Below, one piece after another: positions 53,348-62,978 of a DNA stretch of 64,000 bases. The notes beneath the pieces are model-generated. The model was not told the origin of the DNA and made no database searches. It worked only from the letters and a program-made list of their open reading frames with translations. This stretch comes from Pseudomonas sp. Its GTDB lineage: Bacteria; Pseudomonadota; Gammaproteobacteria; Pseudomonadales; Pseudomonadaceae. The stretch spans positions 1 through 64,000 of the forward strand of contig JAKUTK010000012.1 of NCBI GenBank assembly GCA_022448005.1, given 5' to 3'. The number at the start of each line of letters is the position of its first letter. The first letter of the stretch is position 1. The translations under genes and the position numbers were made by a program.

Positions 53348-54481
53348 ATGTCGGAGCTATACCCCCGCGTCGACCCCGATGGACTGATCGAATATTCGGT
53401 CGTCTTCACGGACCGATCGCTAAACCACATGTCCAAGTCGTTCCAGGGCGTCATGAACGACATATCCACCACACTGAAATCTGTCTACAACGCCCACTCG
53501 GTTGTTGTGGTGCCCGGCAGTGGCACTTTTGGAATGGAAGCTGTTGCGCGCCAGCTCGCGCAGGACCGCAACTGCCTGGTTATCCGAAACGGCTGGTTCA
53601 GCTATCGATGGACGCAAATATTCGACATGGGCAGCATTCCGGCGCAGTCCACGGTGCTCAAGGCTCGACCAGTGGATCAAGCGGCGCAAGCTGCGTTCAC
53701 ACCGCCGCCTATAGATGAAGTGGTCGCCAGCATTTCCACCAACAAGCCGGACCTGGTATTTGCTCCCCATGTGGAAACCTCGTCCGGGATCATCCTGCCG
53801 GATGACTACCTGTGCGCGATCGGCGATGCCGTGCACGCGGTGGGGGGGCTATTCGTTCTGGACTGCATCGCCTCAGGTGCGCTCTGGGTCGATATGCAGG
53901 CAAGCGGTGTGGACGTGCTCATCAGTGCGCCACAAAAAGGCTGGAGCGCATCACCCTGCTGCGCGCTGGTGATGCTCAGTGAGGCTGCCCAGGCACGTGT
54001 CGAGGCGACACAGAGCAGCAGTTTCGCCTGCGACCTGAAGAAGTGGCTGCAGATCATGCAGGCCTATGAGCAGGGCGGTCACGCCTATCACGCCACCATG
54101 CCGAGCGATGGATTGGCGCGATTTCGCGACGTGATGTTGGAGACACGGGATTACGGCTTCGAAACCGTTCGTGCACAGCAATTGGAGCTCGGTCAACGAG
54201 TTCGGTCGTTACTGGCTCAACAGGGCTTTAAGAGTGTGGCTGCCGAAGGATTCGAAGCGCCCGGCGTGGTGGTCTGCTACACGGACGATGCAGGCATCAA
54301 GAACGGCAGCAAGTTTGCGGCGCAGGGCCTGCAAATTGCCGCAGGTGTGCCCCTGCAATGCGACGAGCCAGAGGGTTTCCAGACTTTCCGTATGGGGCTG
54401 TTTGGTCTGGAGAAACTGAAAAATATTGATCGGACCCTGAACATCTTGCAGCGCGCGCTCAATGAGATTGTTCCCGTCTAG
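53348..54481 (+). CDS. PLP-dependent class V aminotransferase (alanine-glyoxylate type)
   Basis: A 377-aa class V aminotransferase with VVPGSGTFGMEAVARQL (phosphate-binding region), the cofactor Asp in FVLDCIASGA (D172), and the Schiff-base Lys197 in ISAPQKGWSASPC. Such enzymes transfer amino groups between alanine or serine and glyoxylate or pyruvate. The start at 53348 has GGAG upstream; the longer frame does not. It is monocistronic, followed by a hairpin at 54495-54522. Confidence 0.88.
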   Translation: MSELYPRVDPDGLIEYSVVFTDRSLNHMSKSFQGVMNDISTTLKSVYNAHSVVVVPGSGTFGMEAVARQLAQDRNCLVIRNGWFSYRWTQIFDMGSIPAQSTVLKARPVDQAAQAAFTPPPIDEVVASISTNKPDLVFAPHVETSSGIILPDDYLCAIGDAVHAVGGLFVLDCIASGALWVDMQASGVDVLISAPQKGWSASPCCALVMLSEAAQARVEATQSSSFACDLKKWLQIMQAYEQGGHAYHATMPSDGLARFRDVMLETRDYGFETVRAQQLELGQRVRSLLAQQGFKSVAAEGFEAPGVVVCYTDDAGIKNGSKFAAQGLQIAAGVPLQCDEPEGFQTFRMGLFGLEKLKNIDRTLNILQRALNEIVPV

Positions 54482-54494
54482 GTCACGGCTATTA

Positions 54495-54522
54495 GAGCGG
54501 TCCGGAAGAATAAAGACCGCTC
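54495..54522. terminator. Hairpin after the aminotransferase gene
   Basis: GAGCGGTC, 12-base loop, GACCGCTC, lying 14 bp past the stop. A weak T-run limits confidence. Confidence 0.45.
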
Positions 54523-54740
54523 GTCGAGCAATCAAAAGGCGTCAATAACGATTCGCGGCCCAGTTGTTTAGCCATTCCGCGTGCCGGAGGCCTCGTGAAT
54601 ACTGTCGTTGGGAGGGGGTTAAGCGGCTGGAACCTGCGAGATAGACACATTCTTGAAACAAAATTGTGTTTGCACGAGTCGTTATGCTGACTACGCTGAA
54701 ATTGTACAAAGCTTATTACAACAAGAAAGAGGGGCTAACT

Positions 54741-54959
54741 ATGACCAACAACCAGAATGCTCAGGTCGTTGCACTCGAGTTATGGCGCTTTTGCGCACAC
54801 TGCGTTGCTGCCATCGTTGTTGTAGGAGCGGTACTGATTGGGTTCCTTGGATCATGGGAACTGGGCCTCAAGGTCGGCGTGCTGCCGTTACTGGCGCTCG
54901 TTGCTGCAGACATGTTGGCCAGACGTCGGGAGCATGACATTCAACTAAGGAATTCCTGA
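54741..54959 (+). CDS. Small two-helix membrane protein
   Basis: A 72-aa protein (MTNNQNAQVVALELW) with two hydrophobic helices, CVAAIVVVGAVLIGFLGSW and VGVLPLLALVAADML, and a charged C-terminus ARRREHDIQLRNS. GAGGGG lies about 9 bases before the ATG. No family recognised. It stands alone between the aminotransferase and the convergent GGDEF-EAL gene. Confidence 0.65.
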   Translation: MTNNQNAQVVALELWRFCAHCVAAIVVVGAVLIGFLGSWELGLKVGVLPLLALVAADMLARRREHDIQLRNS

Positions 54960-55078
54960 CCACCTGCCATCCTGCGTGAGCTGGTCTAGGTTCGCGCAGG
55001 ATATCCAATCATTCAAAATGAACCGCCCAAGTACGATTGCCATCCTCATTCGTTATCGGTGCGTTAACTCGTAAAGGG

Positions 55079-56728
55079 TCACCCAATCAGAAACCTGGCC
55101 TGCCGGCATGGGTGGCGCGATACCGTATCCCTGGGCCAAATAGCAGCCCATCCCCAGAGCATTTTCTCTTGCAGGTCCGTTTCTACACCTTCCGCAATCA
55201 CCTCGCGTTCGAACGTCCGCGATAGGTTGATGATTGCCTCGGATAAAGCGAGGTCGTCCTTGTCGTGAAGAATGTCACGCACGAAAGACTTGTCGATCTT
55301 GATCGTTTGGGCCGGTAGTCGCTTGAGATAGTTGAGTGATGAAAAGCCCGTGCCGAAGTCATCCAGCGAAAAGGTGACCCCCATCTGCTGGCAGTCGATA
55401 AGGCATTGGCTGACGTGTTCGAGATTATCGATGGCAGTGGATTCAAGAATCTCGAGATCAAGTAACCGCGGTTCGACATCCGCATGTTTGGCCAGCAGGC
55501 GCTGCAGGCGATCAACGAAATTGGGCAGCTGGAAATGCCGCGGCGCGATGTTCACGCTCGTTGGCCAATGATGTCCTTCGGCATTCCAGATGCGTAGCTG
55601 GCGTAACGTCTGATCGATCACCCAGTCACCGATATCTATGATCACATCGGTTCGCTCGACAGCCGGCAGGAACGCGTCAGGCGGCAATAGACCCAGCTCC
55701 GGGTGCTGCCACCGCAGCAGTGCTTCGAAACCGATCACCGTGCCGTTGCGCAGGTTCACCTTGGGCTGGTAGTGCAGGCGCAGCTCATCGTTCTCTAGCG
55801 CGTTTTTCACGGACTCGACGTTCTTGAACGCTGCCTGCGTCTTCTGACTGATCGACACGTCAAAGAAGCGGAAGCGGTTACGACCGCTTTGCTTGGCTTC
55901 GTACATCGCTTGATCGGCATGGCGTAACAAGGTGTCGGGGCCTTCGTCATCCTGTGGGTAGATGGTTACGCCGAGAGAGCCGGCCACCTTCATAAGGTGT
56001 CCGTCGATGTGGAAGGGCACGGCGATGACGTCCAGGACGCGCTGCAACGCGGCAGGAAGCAGCGTTTCATCGACTTGATCCAGCAGCAACACGAATTCGT
56101 CTCCGCCTAGACGCGCCAGAAGGTCTTCAGTGCGCAATTCCCGCGTCAGCCGGTTCGCGACTTCCACCAGTAGCAGATCCCCCGTGGCGTGCCCGTAGCG
56201 GTCGTTCACCGCCTTGAAGCCGTCGAGATCGAGAATGCATACCGCAAGCGAGCGACCATGACGCTGCGCTGCCGAGATGGCTTGATGGAGCCGGTCGTGC
56301 AGATAGACCCGGTTCGGCAGTGTAGTGAGCACGTCGTGGGACGCACGCCACTGCATCGCCTCGAGCAATTCTTGCTTTTCCGTCACATCGAACCGGATCG
56401 AAATGTACTTCTCGACGTGTTGCGCCAGGTCGTCCTTGATCGGGACGATGGTGCTGTTGACCCAGTAGAGCGAGCCGTCCTTGCGGCGGTTGCATATCTC
56501 GCCCTTCCAGATATGGCCACTTGAAATGGTGCGCCACAGCGTCCTGAAGAATTCCGGAGTGTGCTGGCCAGAGTTTAAAAGGCGGTGGTTCGCGCCAATT
56601 AGTTCGTTTTTGGTATAGCCAGATATTGCACAGAATTGATCGTTGATATGGGTAATGGTGCCGCGTAGATCCGTCTCCGAATAGATCGCCGCAGCATCTA
56701 CAGCAGTCCGATATTTATCGTAAGTCAT
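55079..56728 (-). CDS. PAS-GGDEF-EAL c-di-GMP signalling protein with C-terminal frameshift
   Basis: A 549-aa protein: PAS domain about 10-120, GGDEF at 208-212 (ARLGGDEFVLLL, diguanylate cyclase signature intact), EAL from about 310 (EAL at 335-337 in GFEALLRW). The EAL domain runs normally to VIAEGVET and then turns into LQEKMLWGWAAIWPRD. Shifting the frame by one base near 55156 restores the family ending GMGCYLAQGYGIAPPMPAG and would carry the protein to a stop at 55053. One base therefore seems to be missing, either a real mutation or a sequencing error. No membrane segment; expected cytoplasmic. Confidence 0.9.
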   Translation of the reverse strand: MTYDKYRTAVDAAAIYSETDLRGTITHINDQFCAISGYTKNELIGANHRLLNSGQHTPEFFRTLWRTISSGHIWKGEICNRRKDGSLYWVNSTIVPIKDDLAQHVEKYISIRFDVTEKQELLEAMQWRASHDVLTTLPNRVYLHDRLHQAISAAQRHGRSLAVCILDLDGFKAVNDRYGHATGDLLLVEVANRLTRELRTEDLLARLGGDEFVLLLDQVDETLLPAALQRVLDVIAVPFHIDGHLMKVAGSLGVTIYPQDDEGPDTLLRHADQAMYEAKQSGRNRFRFFDVSISQKTQAAFKNVESVKNALENDELRLHYQPKVNLRNGTVIGFEALLRWQHPELGLLPPDAFLPAVERTDVIIDIGDWVIDQTLRQLRIWNAEGHHWPTSVNIAPRHFQLPNFVDRLQRLLAKHADVEPRLLDLEILESTAIDNLEHVSQCLIDCQQMGVTFSLDDFGTGFSSLNYLKRLPAQTIKIDKSFVRDILHDKDDLALSEAIINLSRTFEREVIAEGVETDLQEKMLWGWAAIWPRDTVSRHPCRQARFLIG

Positions 56729-56969
56729 TGGCTACCATGCTAGCGACCACTGGTTATGGGTACCCGAATCGTTGCCGCAGTTTCGAATTACTACTGACTC
56801 AGCGCTGCTGGAAAAGTGCAGCGGGGAAGTAGGGTATTGGTTCGCTTGGTGGAGCCGACAGCAGACCTGGGATTTCTATCGGGTTCAGGAACGAGATGTC
56901 TGCCAAAAGCTCCCATGCATAAGCGCAGCAGCAAACCCGTAGTCCTGCCTATCAATTCGGTAACTCTTT

Positions 56970-57563
56970 ATGTCGCAACCACCCCGCCTGACCTCCGCAC
57001 GCGCCTGGCTTGATCGCCTCGACAAGTCACGTCACGCGATGACGCTGCTTTTCCTGGCCTCCATGATGGAAACGTTGCTGATCCCTATCCCGATCGAGGT
57101 CATCCTCATCCCTTGGATGCTCTGCCATGCGGACCGTAAATGGCGAATTGCGACGGTCGCGCTGGCAGGGAACCTGACCGCAGCCACACTGGGTTACTAC
57201 CTCGGTATGTTCGCGATGGATCAATGGGGCGACACGCTGGTCGGGCTCTTTGGCGGTGAGGCTGCGTACGAGGAATTCGACAAGCAGTTCCAGGAAGACG
57301 GTTTCATGGCAATTCTGGCCATCGGGATTGTCCCTATACCGTTTCAGATCGCCATGCTCGTCGCGGGCGCCAGCGCCTATCCCATCGTTCTCTTTCTCGC
57401 CGCTGCCTGTGTTGCCCGAGGGGCTCGTTATTTCGGCCTCGCGCTGTTGATAGCGGTGGCGGGCAAGGCGGCCCTGGATATCTGGAATCGACATGCCAAG
57501 CCCATAGGCATTGCCGGGCTTGTGCTGTTTGCGGTGTGGGCATGGTTCAAGTGGGGCAGCTGA
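56970..57563 (+). CDS. YqaA/DedA-like (VTT-domain) membrane protein
   Basis: A 197-aa membrane protein with four or five hydrophobic segments and the segment MMETLLIPIPIEVILIPWML. It also has GNLTAATLGYYLGMFAMDQWG and, later, GIVPIPFQIAMLVAGA, resembling the YqaA branch of the SNARE-associated/DedA superfamily. Members are linked to membrane lipid distribution and envelope integrity; the exact role is unknown. It is convergent with the UV endonuclease gene, 51 bp away. Confidence 0.85.
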   Translation: MSQPPRLTSARAWLDRLDKSRHAMTLLFLASMMETLLIPIPIEVILIPWMLCHADRKWRIATVALAGNLTAATLGYYLGMFAMDQWGDTLVGLFGGEAAYEEFDKQFQEDGFMAILAIGIVPIPFQIAMLVAGASAYPIVLFLAAACVARGARYFGLALLIAVAGKAALDIWNRHAKPIGIAGLVLFAVWAWFKWGS

Positions 57564-57614
57564 GGCGCTGCGTCTTTCAGAATTGAAGAAAGCGCTCTGG
57601 CGACGCGGTGGTGA

Positions 57615-58643
57615 CTACTGAACTGGGTCTTTTTCAAGATAATCGCGATAGTAGTCCAGCGTGGCGAGGTTCTTGTCCTTGGCCTCAAACATCATGTCGA
57701 ACCGGTCGAGGAATTCACGCGCATAAAGGTTGGTCCAGCGATTCCACATGCGTTTGCTGTGGCTGTAGAGGTCACGTTTGCTGACCTTTTCCAGCAGCGC
57801 CGGTATTTCCAGTTTCTCATCGACGTTGAATCCCAGCTCCATCAGGCTTTCCGGCGGCTGCGAGTAATGCATGGCCGGCCGTACACCGTGCCAGCTGTCG
57901 ATGATGCGCGCCACACGCGGGTCCTGTGGGTCGATATACCGGTCTTCATTGATCCAGCAGTGGTGGATGTCCAGCACCACCGGCGCAAGGTCGGCAAGCT
58001 GGAGGCAGTCGTCGACGCCGTAGGTCTTTTCCTCGTTCTCGAAGGTGATGCAATTACGCGCCTCGGTAGAGAGTCGCGGCCAGATCGTGCGGATGCCTTC
58101 GACGCCCATGCGACCCGCGATATGCACGTTGCATTTGAAGTCCTGAAACTGCCGACCGAAGCCCATCATGCGGATCATGTCGGCGTGATATTCGAACTCG
58201 GCCAGGCTGTTCTCGACGACCTGAGGCTTGTCCGAGCCGAGCACGCAATATTGACCCGGGTGCAGCGACAGCCTGATGCCGGCTGCTCGGGCGCGCTCGC
58301 CAATCAGGGCAAAGCCTTTCTCTGTCGCCGCTTGCACCTCGGCCTGACGGTAGAAGTCGGCTGCTTCCGGATGGCTGTAGAACGGCAGCAAGTCGCTGCT
58401 CAGGCGCAACATGCGCAAGGGTGGTGGCAAGGTCTCGACGTATTCGAGCAAGCGCAACTGCGCGGCCAGGTTGTGTTCGATGATGCCGTTCAGCTTCTCG
58501 CGCGCCGCGTCCTGCGACACGCTGTTGAGCCAGCGCAGCGTGGTCGAGCGCGGATTGAAGGCGCGTTCGATGGCTTCCAGCTCCTTCAGCGACTCGCTGT
58601 GGCCGGGGTGTCGGTACATGCAGGCGAAACCGATTTTGTACAT
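57615..58643 (-). CDS. uvsE: UV damage endonuclease UvsE (UvdE)
   Basis: A 342-aa TIM-barrel nuclease that nicks DNA 5' to pyrimidine dimers and other lesions. Family segments: IGFACMYR, LRMLRLSSDLLPF, IRLSLHPGQYCVLGS, CNVHIAGRMG, ITFENEEKTYG and VVLDIHHCWIN, which hold the His/Glu/Asp metal ligands. Full length. It is relatively uncommon in Pseudomonas compared with the nearby photolyase, so this region holds two UV-repair genes. Confidence 0.94.
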   Translation of the reverse strand: MYKIGFACMYRHPGHSESLKELEAIERAFNPRSTTLRWLNSVSQDAAREKLNGIIEHNLAAQLRLLEYVETLPPPLRMLRLSSDLLPFYSHPEAADFYRQAEVQAATEKGFALIGERARAAGIRLSLHPGQYCVLGSDKPQVVENSLAEFEYHADMIRMMGFGRQFQDFKCNVHIAGRMGVEGIRTIWPRLSTEARNCITFENEEKTYGVDDCLQLADLAPVVLDIHHCWINEDRYIDPQDPRVARIIDSWHGVRPAMHYSQPPESLMELGFNVDEKLEIPALLEKVSKRDLYSHSKRMWNRWTNLYAREFLDRFDMMFEAKDKNLATLDYYRDYLEKDPVQ

Positions 58644-58969
58644 AAATGACCTATGCCGGACGGCTGGTGTAGCCGCTACAAGTGACTGTCTTGTTTAGTA
58701 CTCGGACGCTGCGGCAGGTGCCCTGCCTCTGATGAACAGTCGACCGCCGCGGTCCGAACGTGATGTGTAAACCCTGTGGGGGCAGCAAGGGTCGCATTCG
58801 TATCTTGGTCCGTGCACAGGCGCGTCGAGCCATCGTCCCGCAGGCACGGTGATGCAGTCGGGGATAAGTGATTGCTGGTCGACGTGACCATTACTCGGTC
58901 GGCCATCAGTCAGCGATGAAAAACCCGTAACATATCAACCACCTATTGACGCGTTGGTTGGTTTTTTCG
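58644..58969. other. Divergent promoter region of uvsE and the SF1 helicase gene
   Basis: About 325 bp. I see no clear LexA box, riboswitch or small gene in it. Confidence 0.45.
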
Positions 58970-60949
58970 ATGTTTTCTGCCGTCAAGCGCTACAAGCTCC
59001 TGGTGTCGGGTGCCTTGGCGCGTTGTTTCCCTCGTACCTCCGCTTATCTGCAGTCAGAAGAGGAGCTGTTAGTGCGGCGCTGGCCGAACGCCGTTTCCAA
59101 ACAGACGCTGCCTCGAACGAGCAAAAAGTCAGCTGCAGCGGTGAAGATCGGCCGTGCGACCAAGTCCCCTGCGGCGACAGCTACCCCAGCCAAGCCCCGC
59201 GCAAAAGCTCGCAAGCCGGCCAGTGAAGGCATTTATGGGCCGGCTAAGTTGACGGTCGATGAGCAGCAGATTCAGGCAATGCGTCTTCGTGTCGGTCGCG
59301 CGGTAGAGGCTGGCGTGATCTGCGCGCCGTCGGATGAGCAATGGGCAATGATCATTGGAGACAGCCCAGTGACCCGCATCTTCGCGGGCGCCGGCTCGGG
59401 CAAGTCCACCACCCTGGTGCTGCGTGTGGTGTTCATGCTCTGCCATTTGGGCATCGCGCCAGAACGGCTGACCGTCATTTCCTTCACTAATGCATCCTGC
59501 ACTGAACTGCGCGAACAGCTGATCCGGGTGTTGGGATTCTGGAATTTCGATTTCGATCCCGCTAGTGCGCGGCAGTGCGTGAGGACGTTCCATTCGGCCA
59601 TGGCAGCAATGGCCAGGGATGTGTTGGGCAAGCCGGTCTGGTTCGAGCAACTGGACGAAAAGGGTGCCTCGCCTCTAGATCTGGATAACCCCCTGACCGC
59701 TTCACGCATGCGGCCGGCACAACAGCGACTGCTCAAACAGGCCTATCAGACCTGCTATGCCGAAGAGGATCGTTTTCGCACGCTGGTGCACGAGCTACTG
59801 CGCTTGCCATCGCCAGACGATAAAAAGCGCGCTCCAAAGGCGCCTCTGGACGTATTCAAGCTGGCCGGCGAATTCACCCCAGCGCCGCTGTTCGAGGCGT
59901 TCTACGCGCAAGCCGGGTTTATCGAAAGCATCGGTATTCGTATCGACCAGATGCAACCCGCCCGACTCCAGGGTTCGTCGGTGGAACGTGCCTTCAGCGA
60001 GGCCTTGGTGCTGTTCTGGCGGCATTTCCAGGCGCTGCTCGCATCTCAGGGATTGACCACCTTCAACGGTGCGTTCCAAGCCTTGACCCAACGTCTTGCG
60101 GCGGCTGACCGCAGTGTGTCGTCAGCAGCATTGACGCCGTTCAGCCACTTGCTGATCGATGAATTTCAAGACATCTCACCGCAGATCGTTCAGTGGCTGC
60201 AGGCGCTGCACCGTGCGCTGTCGAGCCAGGGCGAGGCCGTCAGCCTGATGGCCATTGGCGACGACTGGCAGTCGATCTACGGCTGGCGGGGCAGTTCGCC
60301 GGAGCTGTTCATGGATTTCGATAAATACTTCCCTAGCCGCGGCGCATCGAAGAAGAGCAGGGTGCTGATGCTGGAAACCAACTACCGTTCAATCGAGCCA
60401 GTCATCCGCGATGGCGAGGCCGTGTTGAGCGGGGTGACGTTCAAGCAGACCAAGGTCAGCCAGGCGGCCAAGGCGACGCAACAGGGCGATCATGGCGTAA
60501 AACTGGTAACCCGCTTCGATGTGAAGAGCCGGCTGCCAGAGCTGATCCGCGAGATCCAGGCCCAATGCGAACATGTTGCCGCTCGCCCGAATGCTGACCG
60601 CAACGCGGTGCTGGTACTCAGCCGGCGCAACGAGCCATTGCGGGCCATCGAAGCGCAGTTGGACCGCAAGCTGCCGGTCAAGACCTATACCATTCATCGC
60701 GCCAAGGGCCTGCAGGCCGAGGTCGCGATCATCGTCGATGATTGTCTGCCGGCCGAGCGCCATCCTTTGCGAAACGCGCTGTATGCCTACTCAGGTTTTT
60801 TCCGTAACAGCTATGACCAGGCGATGGCCGACGAAAGCCTGCGCCTGGCTTACGTGGCGATCACCCGTGGCGTTAGCCGGGTGTTCTGGTATACCCAGAG
60901 AGTCCAGGGCGCGACGCGGCTGCTAGCCGACCATCGCAAGGCGCAGTGA
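58970..60949 (+). CDS. UvrD/Rep-like SF1 DNA helicase
   Basis: A helicase of about 659 residues. A basic, Lys/Ala/Pro-rich N-terminal stretch of about 90 residues precedes the motor. Motifs: Walker A IFAGAGSGKSTT, motif II LLIDEFQDISPQ, motif III GDDWQSIYGWRGS, motif IV ETNYRSIEPV, motif V TIHRAKGLQAEVAII and motif VI AYVAITRG. Start uncertain: ATG at 58970 is used, TTG at 58946 is possible and neither has a good ribosome-binding site. It lacks the long 2B insertions of UvrD, so it may be a specialised repair helicase; its neighbours are DNA-repair genes. Confidence 0.88.
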   Translation: MFSAVKRYKLLVSGALARCFPRTSAYLQSEEELLVRRWPNAVSKQTLPRTSKKSAAAVKIGRATKSPAATATPAKPRAKARKPASEGIYGPAKLTVDEQQIQAMRLRVGRAVEAGVICAPSDEQWAMIIGDSPVTRIFAGAGSGKSTTLVLRVVFMLCHLGIAPERLTVISFTNASCTELREQLIRVLGFWNFDFDPASARQCVRTFHSAMAAMARDVLGKPVWFEQLDEKGASPLDLDNPLTASRMRPAQQRLLKQAYQTCYAEEDRFRTLVHELLRLPSPDDKKRAPKAPLDVFKLAGEFTPAPLFEAFYAQAGFIESIGIRIDQMQPARLQGSSVERAFSEALVLFWRHFQALLASQGLTTFNGAFQALTQRLAAADRSVSSAALTPFSHLLIDEFQDISPQIVQWLQALHRALSSQGEAVSLMAIGDDWQSIYGWRGSSPELFMDFDKYFPSRGASKKSRVLMLETNYRSIEPVIRDGEAVLSGVTFKQTKVSQAAKATQQGDHGVKLVTRFDVKSRLPELIREIQAQCEHVAARPNADRNAVLVLSRRNEPLRAIEAQLDRKLPVKTYTIHRAKGLQAEVAIIVDDCLPAERHPLRNALYAYSGFFRNSYDQAMADESLRLAYVAITRGVSRVFWYTQRVQGATRLLADHRKAQ

Positions 60950-61032
60950 GTAAGGCCGACTGGCGGCCGATAGCCGTCAGCCGCTAGGGTGAAGGCGCTG
61001 AAATCCGATATCAACGCACGGGAGCACATCGA

Positions 61033-61653
61033 ATGCTGAAACTTTGGGGGCGGACTAACTCGACCAACGTGAAAAAAGCACTCTGGTGCCTGGAAGAGCT
61101 GAATATCGAATACACCCGTGTCGATGCCGGCGGAATTTTCGGCGTAGTCGGCGAGGCGGACTACATCGCTAGGAATCCCAACCAGCTGGTGCCTTGCCTG
61201 GAGGATGGCGAATTGGTGCTGTGGGAATCCAACGCCATCGTTCGTTATCTGGCGGCGCAGTACGGTGAGGGCATCTTGTGGCAGGTCGTTCCGGCGCAAC
61301 GCGCCGAGGCTGACAAGTGGATGGACTGGGTCACCTCGTCCCTGGCTGCGCCGTTTCGCACGGTTTTCTGGAACATGGTGCGTACCGCGCCGGAGCAGCG
61401 CGACATGCCCGCGGTGCACGCCGCAATAGCTGAGTGCGGCAAGTTGCTGGCGATAGCCGATCGGGCACTGTCGGACCAACCCTACCTATCGGGCGCGTCG
61501 TTCGGCTTGGGTGACATTCCGCTGGGTTGTTTCGCCTATGCCTGGTTCGAGATGCCCATCGAACGTCCTGACCTGCCGCACCTGCAGGCCTGGTATGAGC
61601 GGCTGCAGCAGCGCGCGGCGTATCAGACGGCTGTTGTTACCCCTTTAACGTGA
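61033..61653 (+). CDS. Glutathione S-transferase family protein
   Basis: A 206-aa GST. It has a thioredoxin-like N-terminal domain (LWGRTNSTNVKKALWCLEEL), the glutathione-contacting NPNQLVPCLEDG...WESNAIVRYLAAQY and an all-helical C-terminal domain. GGAG precedes the ATG. Substrate unknown. It is convergent with the Sir2 gene. Confidence 0.93.
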   Translation: MLKLWGRTNSTNVKKALWCLEELNIEYTRVDAGGIFGVVGEADYIARNPNQLVPCLEDGELVLWESNAIVRYLAAQYGEGILWQVVPAQRAEADKWMDWVTSSLAAPFRTVFWNMVRTAPEQRDMPAVHAAIAECGKLLAIADRALSDQPYLSGASFGLGDIPLGCFAYAWFEMPIERPDLPHLQAWYERLQQRAAYQTAVVTPLT

Positions 61654-61718
61654 CGCGGCACGCCCGGGCCAGTTGAAGACGCTTCAGCGCTGATAACTGT
61701 CGGGAATCCAATCGTCGG

Positions 61719-62486
61719 TCAGCCCGCCGTCAAACCGAAAGCCTGCCTGATCAACCGTGGCAACTGTTCACCAGCCGGCCCGGCCAATGCAAATTCCCGC
61801 TCGCTGTGATCGGTTTGGGGTTGCGGGTTGACGTGGACGACCACAGCACCGGCGCGCCAGGCCAAGCCCGGAACCTCGGCGGCGGGGTAGACCATCCCAG
61901 ACGTGCCGACGGAGATCAGCAGATCGCACGATTGCGCGGCAGCGAAAGCGGTGTTCAACGCCTCAGTTGGCAGGCTTTCGCCAAACCAGACCACACCTGG
62001 ACGCAGCTGACCACCGCATGCCGCGCAGCGTGGCGGCTCTAGACGGCGGCCACCTTCGGGCTCGTCCGGCATGGTTGGCGATGTGTCCGGGCGTTCACCG
62101 CAGTTGAAACAGCGAGGCTGATGGAGGCTGCCGTGCAAATGTATGACGTCGGTGCTGCCGGCTCGCTCATGCAAATCGTCGACGTTTTGGGTGACGAGCG
62201 TGAGATGGGGGACGTGCCAAGCCAATTCGGCAATCGCCATGTGGGCGGGGTTCGGCTGAGCCTGCAGCACCTTCATGCGCCGCCACTCGTACCATCCCCA
62301 GACAAGAGCCGGGTCAGCTCGGAAGGCTTCTGGCGTAGCCAGCGATGCGGCGTCGAAGCGCTCCCACAGGCCGGTGAGCGAGTCGCGAAACGTCGGTATA
62401 CCGCTTTCTGCTGACACGCCTGCGCCTGAGAAAACCACAACGTGCCTGGCGCGGCGCAGCGCGTCGATCAGCGGGGCCGGGATCAT
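61719..62486 (-). CDS. Sir2-family NAD-dependent protein deacylase
   Basis: A 255-aa sirtuin with GAGVSAESGIPTFR, TQNVDDLHERAG, catalytic His in HLHGS, and the zinc Cys pairs CFNCG and CAACGG. The residues Tyr/Arg typical of desuccinylases can be checked in ALVWGWYEWRRMKV, where Tyr and Arg lie in the CobB-like YxxR order. The start at 62486 (MIPAPL) has AAGGAG seven bases upstream, better than the ATG at 62504. Confidence 0.92.
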   Translation of the reverse strand: MIPAPLIDALRRARHVVVFSGAGVSAESGIPTFRDSLTGLWERFDAASLATPEAFRADPALVWGWYEWRRMKVLQAQPNPAHMAIAELAWHVPHLTLVTQNVDDLHERAGSTDVIHLHGSLHQPRCFNCGERPDTSPTMPDEPEGGRRLEPPRCAACGGQLRPGVVWFGESLPTEALNTAFAAAQSCDLLISVGTSGMVYPAAEVPGLAWRAGAVVVHVNPQPQTDHSEREFALAGPAGEQLPRLIRQAFGLTAG

Positions 62487-62789
62487 GGATTGACTCCTTT
62501 GCATCAGCGGCTAAGCGGGCATGGATCAATACCATTGAGGGCACTCATACGCCAGCGGCGGCCACCGCCTTCTTTCGCCTGCCTGTCCAGTTTCTTTGAA
62601 TGCTCGCGCCCCAATATCAGTCGGTGGTCCTGGAAGCCCGAGCCATGCCACTTATTGTCGAGGTCAGGAACCCAGACGGTTATAACGAGCACGTCCGGCT
62701 GCTGTTTCGAATGTGTGCAACATCGAGCGCGCAGCGTAGCGAAGCATTCGAGGCGCCGGTGCACGACCGGAGCCTAGGAGCCCCCTCTG

Positions 62790-62978
62790 TCAACGTGTGC
62801 AGCGATTCAGTCCACGCGGTATTGAGGATGCGCGCAGGTGCAGTTCGGCCAACCCGCAGATTTCATGCAGTGGGTCCGTGAAATGAGCGTTTTCGGCATA
62901 GAGCTCACCCAGGCGGTCGGGATTCTGGGCGTTGAGCTGTGCGAAGTTGGCCGAGAATTGCTGCAGAAAGCCGCTCAC
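62790..62978 (-). pseudogene. Truncated NTF2-like (SnoaL) protein gene
   Basis: A 62-codon frame beginning MSGFLQQFSANFAQLNAQNPDRLGELYAENAHFTDPLHEICGLAEL, the first third of an NTF2-like protein usually about 140-150 aa. The match stops abruptly after GLAEL, and 17 unrelated codons lead to a stop. The ATG overlaps the photolyase stop (ATGA), the arrangement of an intact operon. The following 300 bp to the Sir2 gene (62487-62789) hold no recognisable remainder, so the rest was deleted or replaced. Confidence 0.6.

Noticed and set aside
62504-62764. 86-codon minus-strand frame between Sir2 and the NTF2-like remnant
   Set aside because: No recognisable family or convincing start signal. Kept as unexplained sequence rather than a gene.
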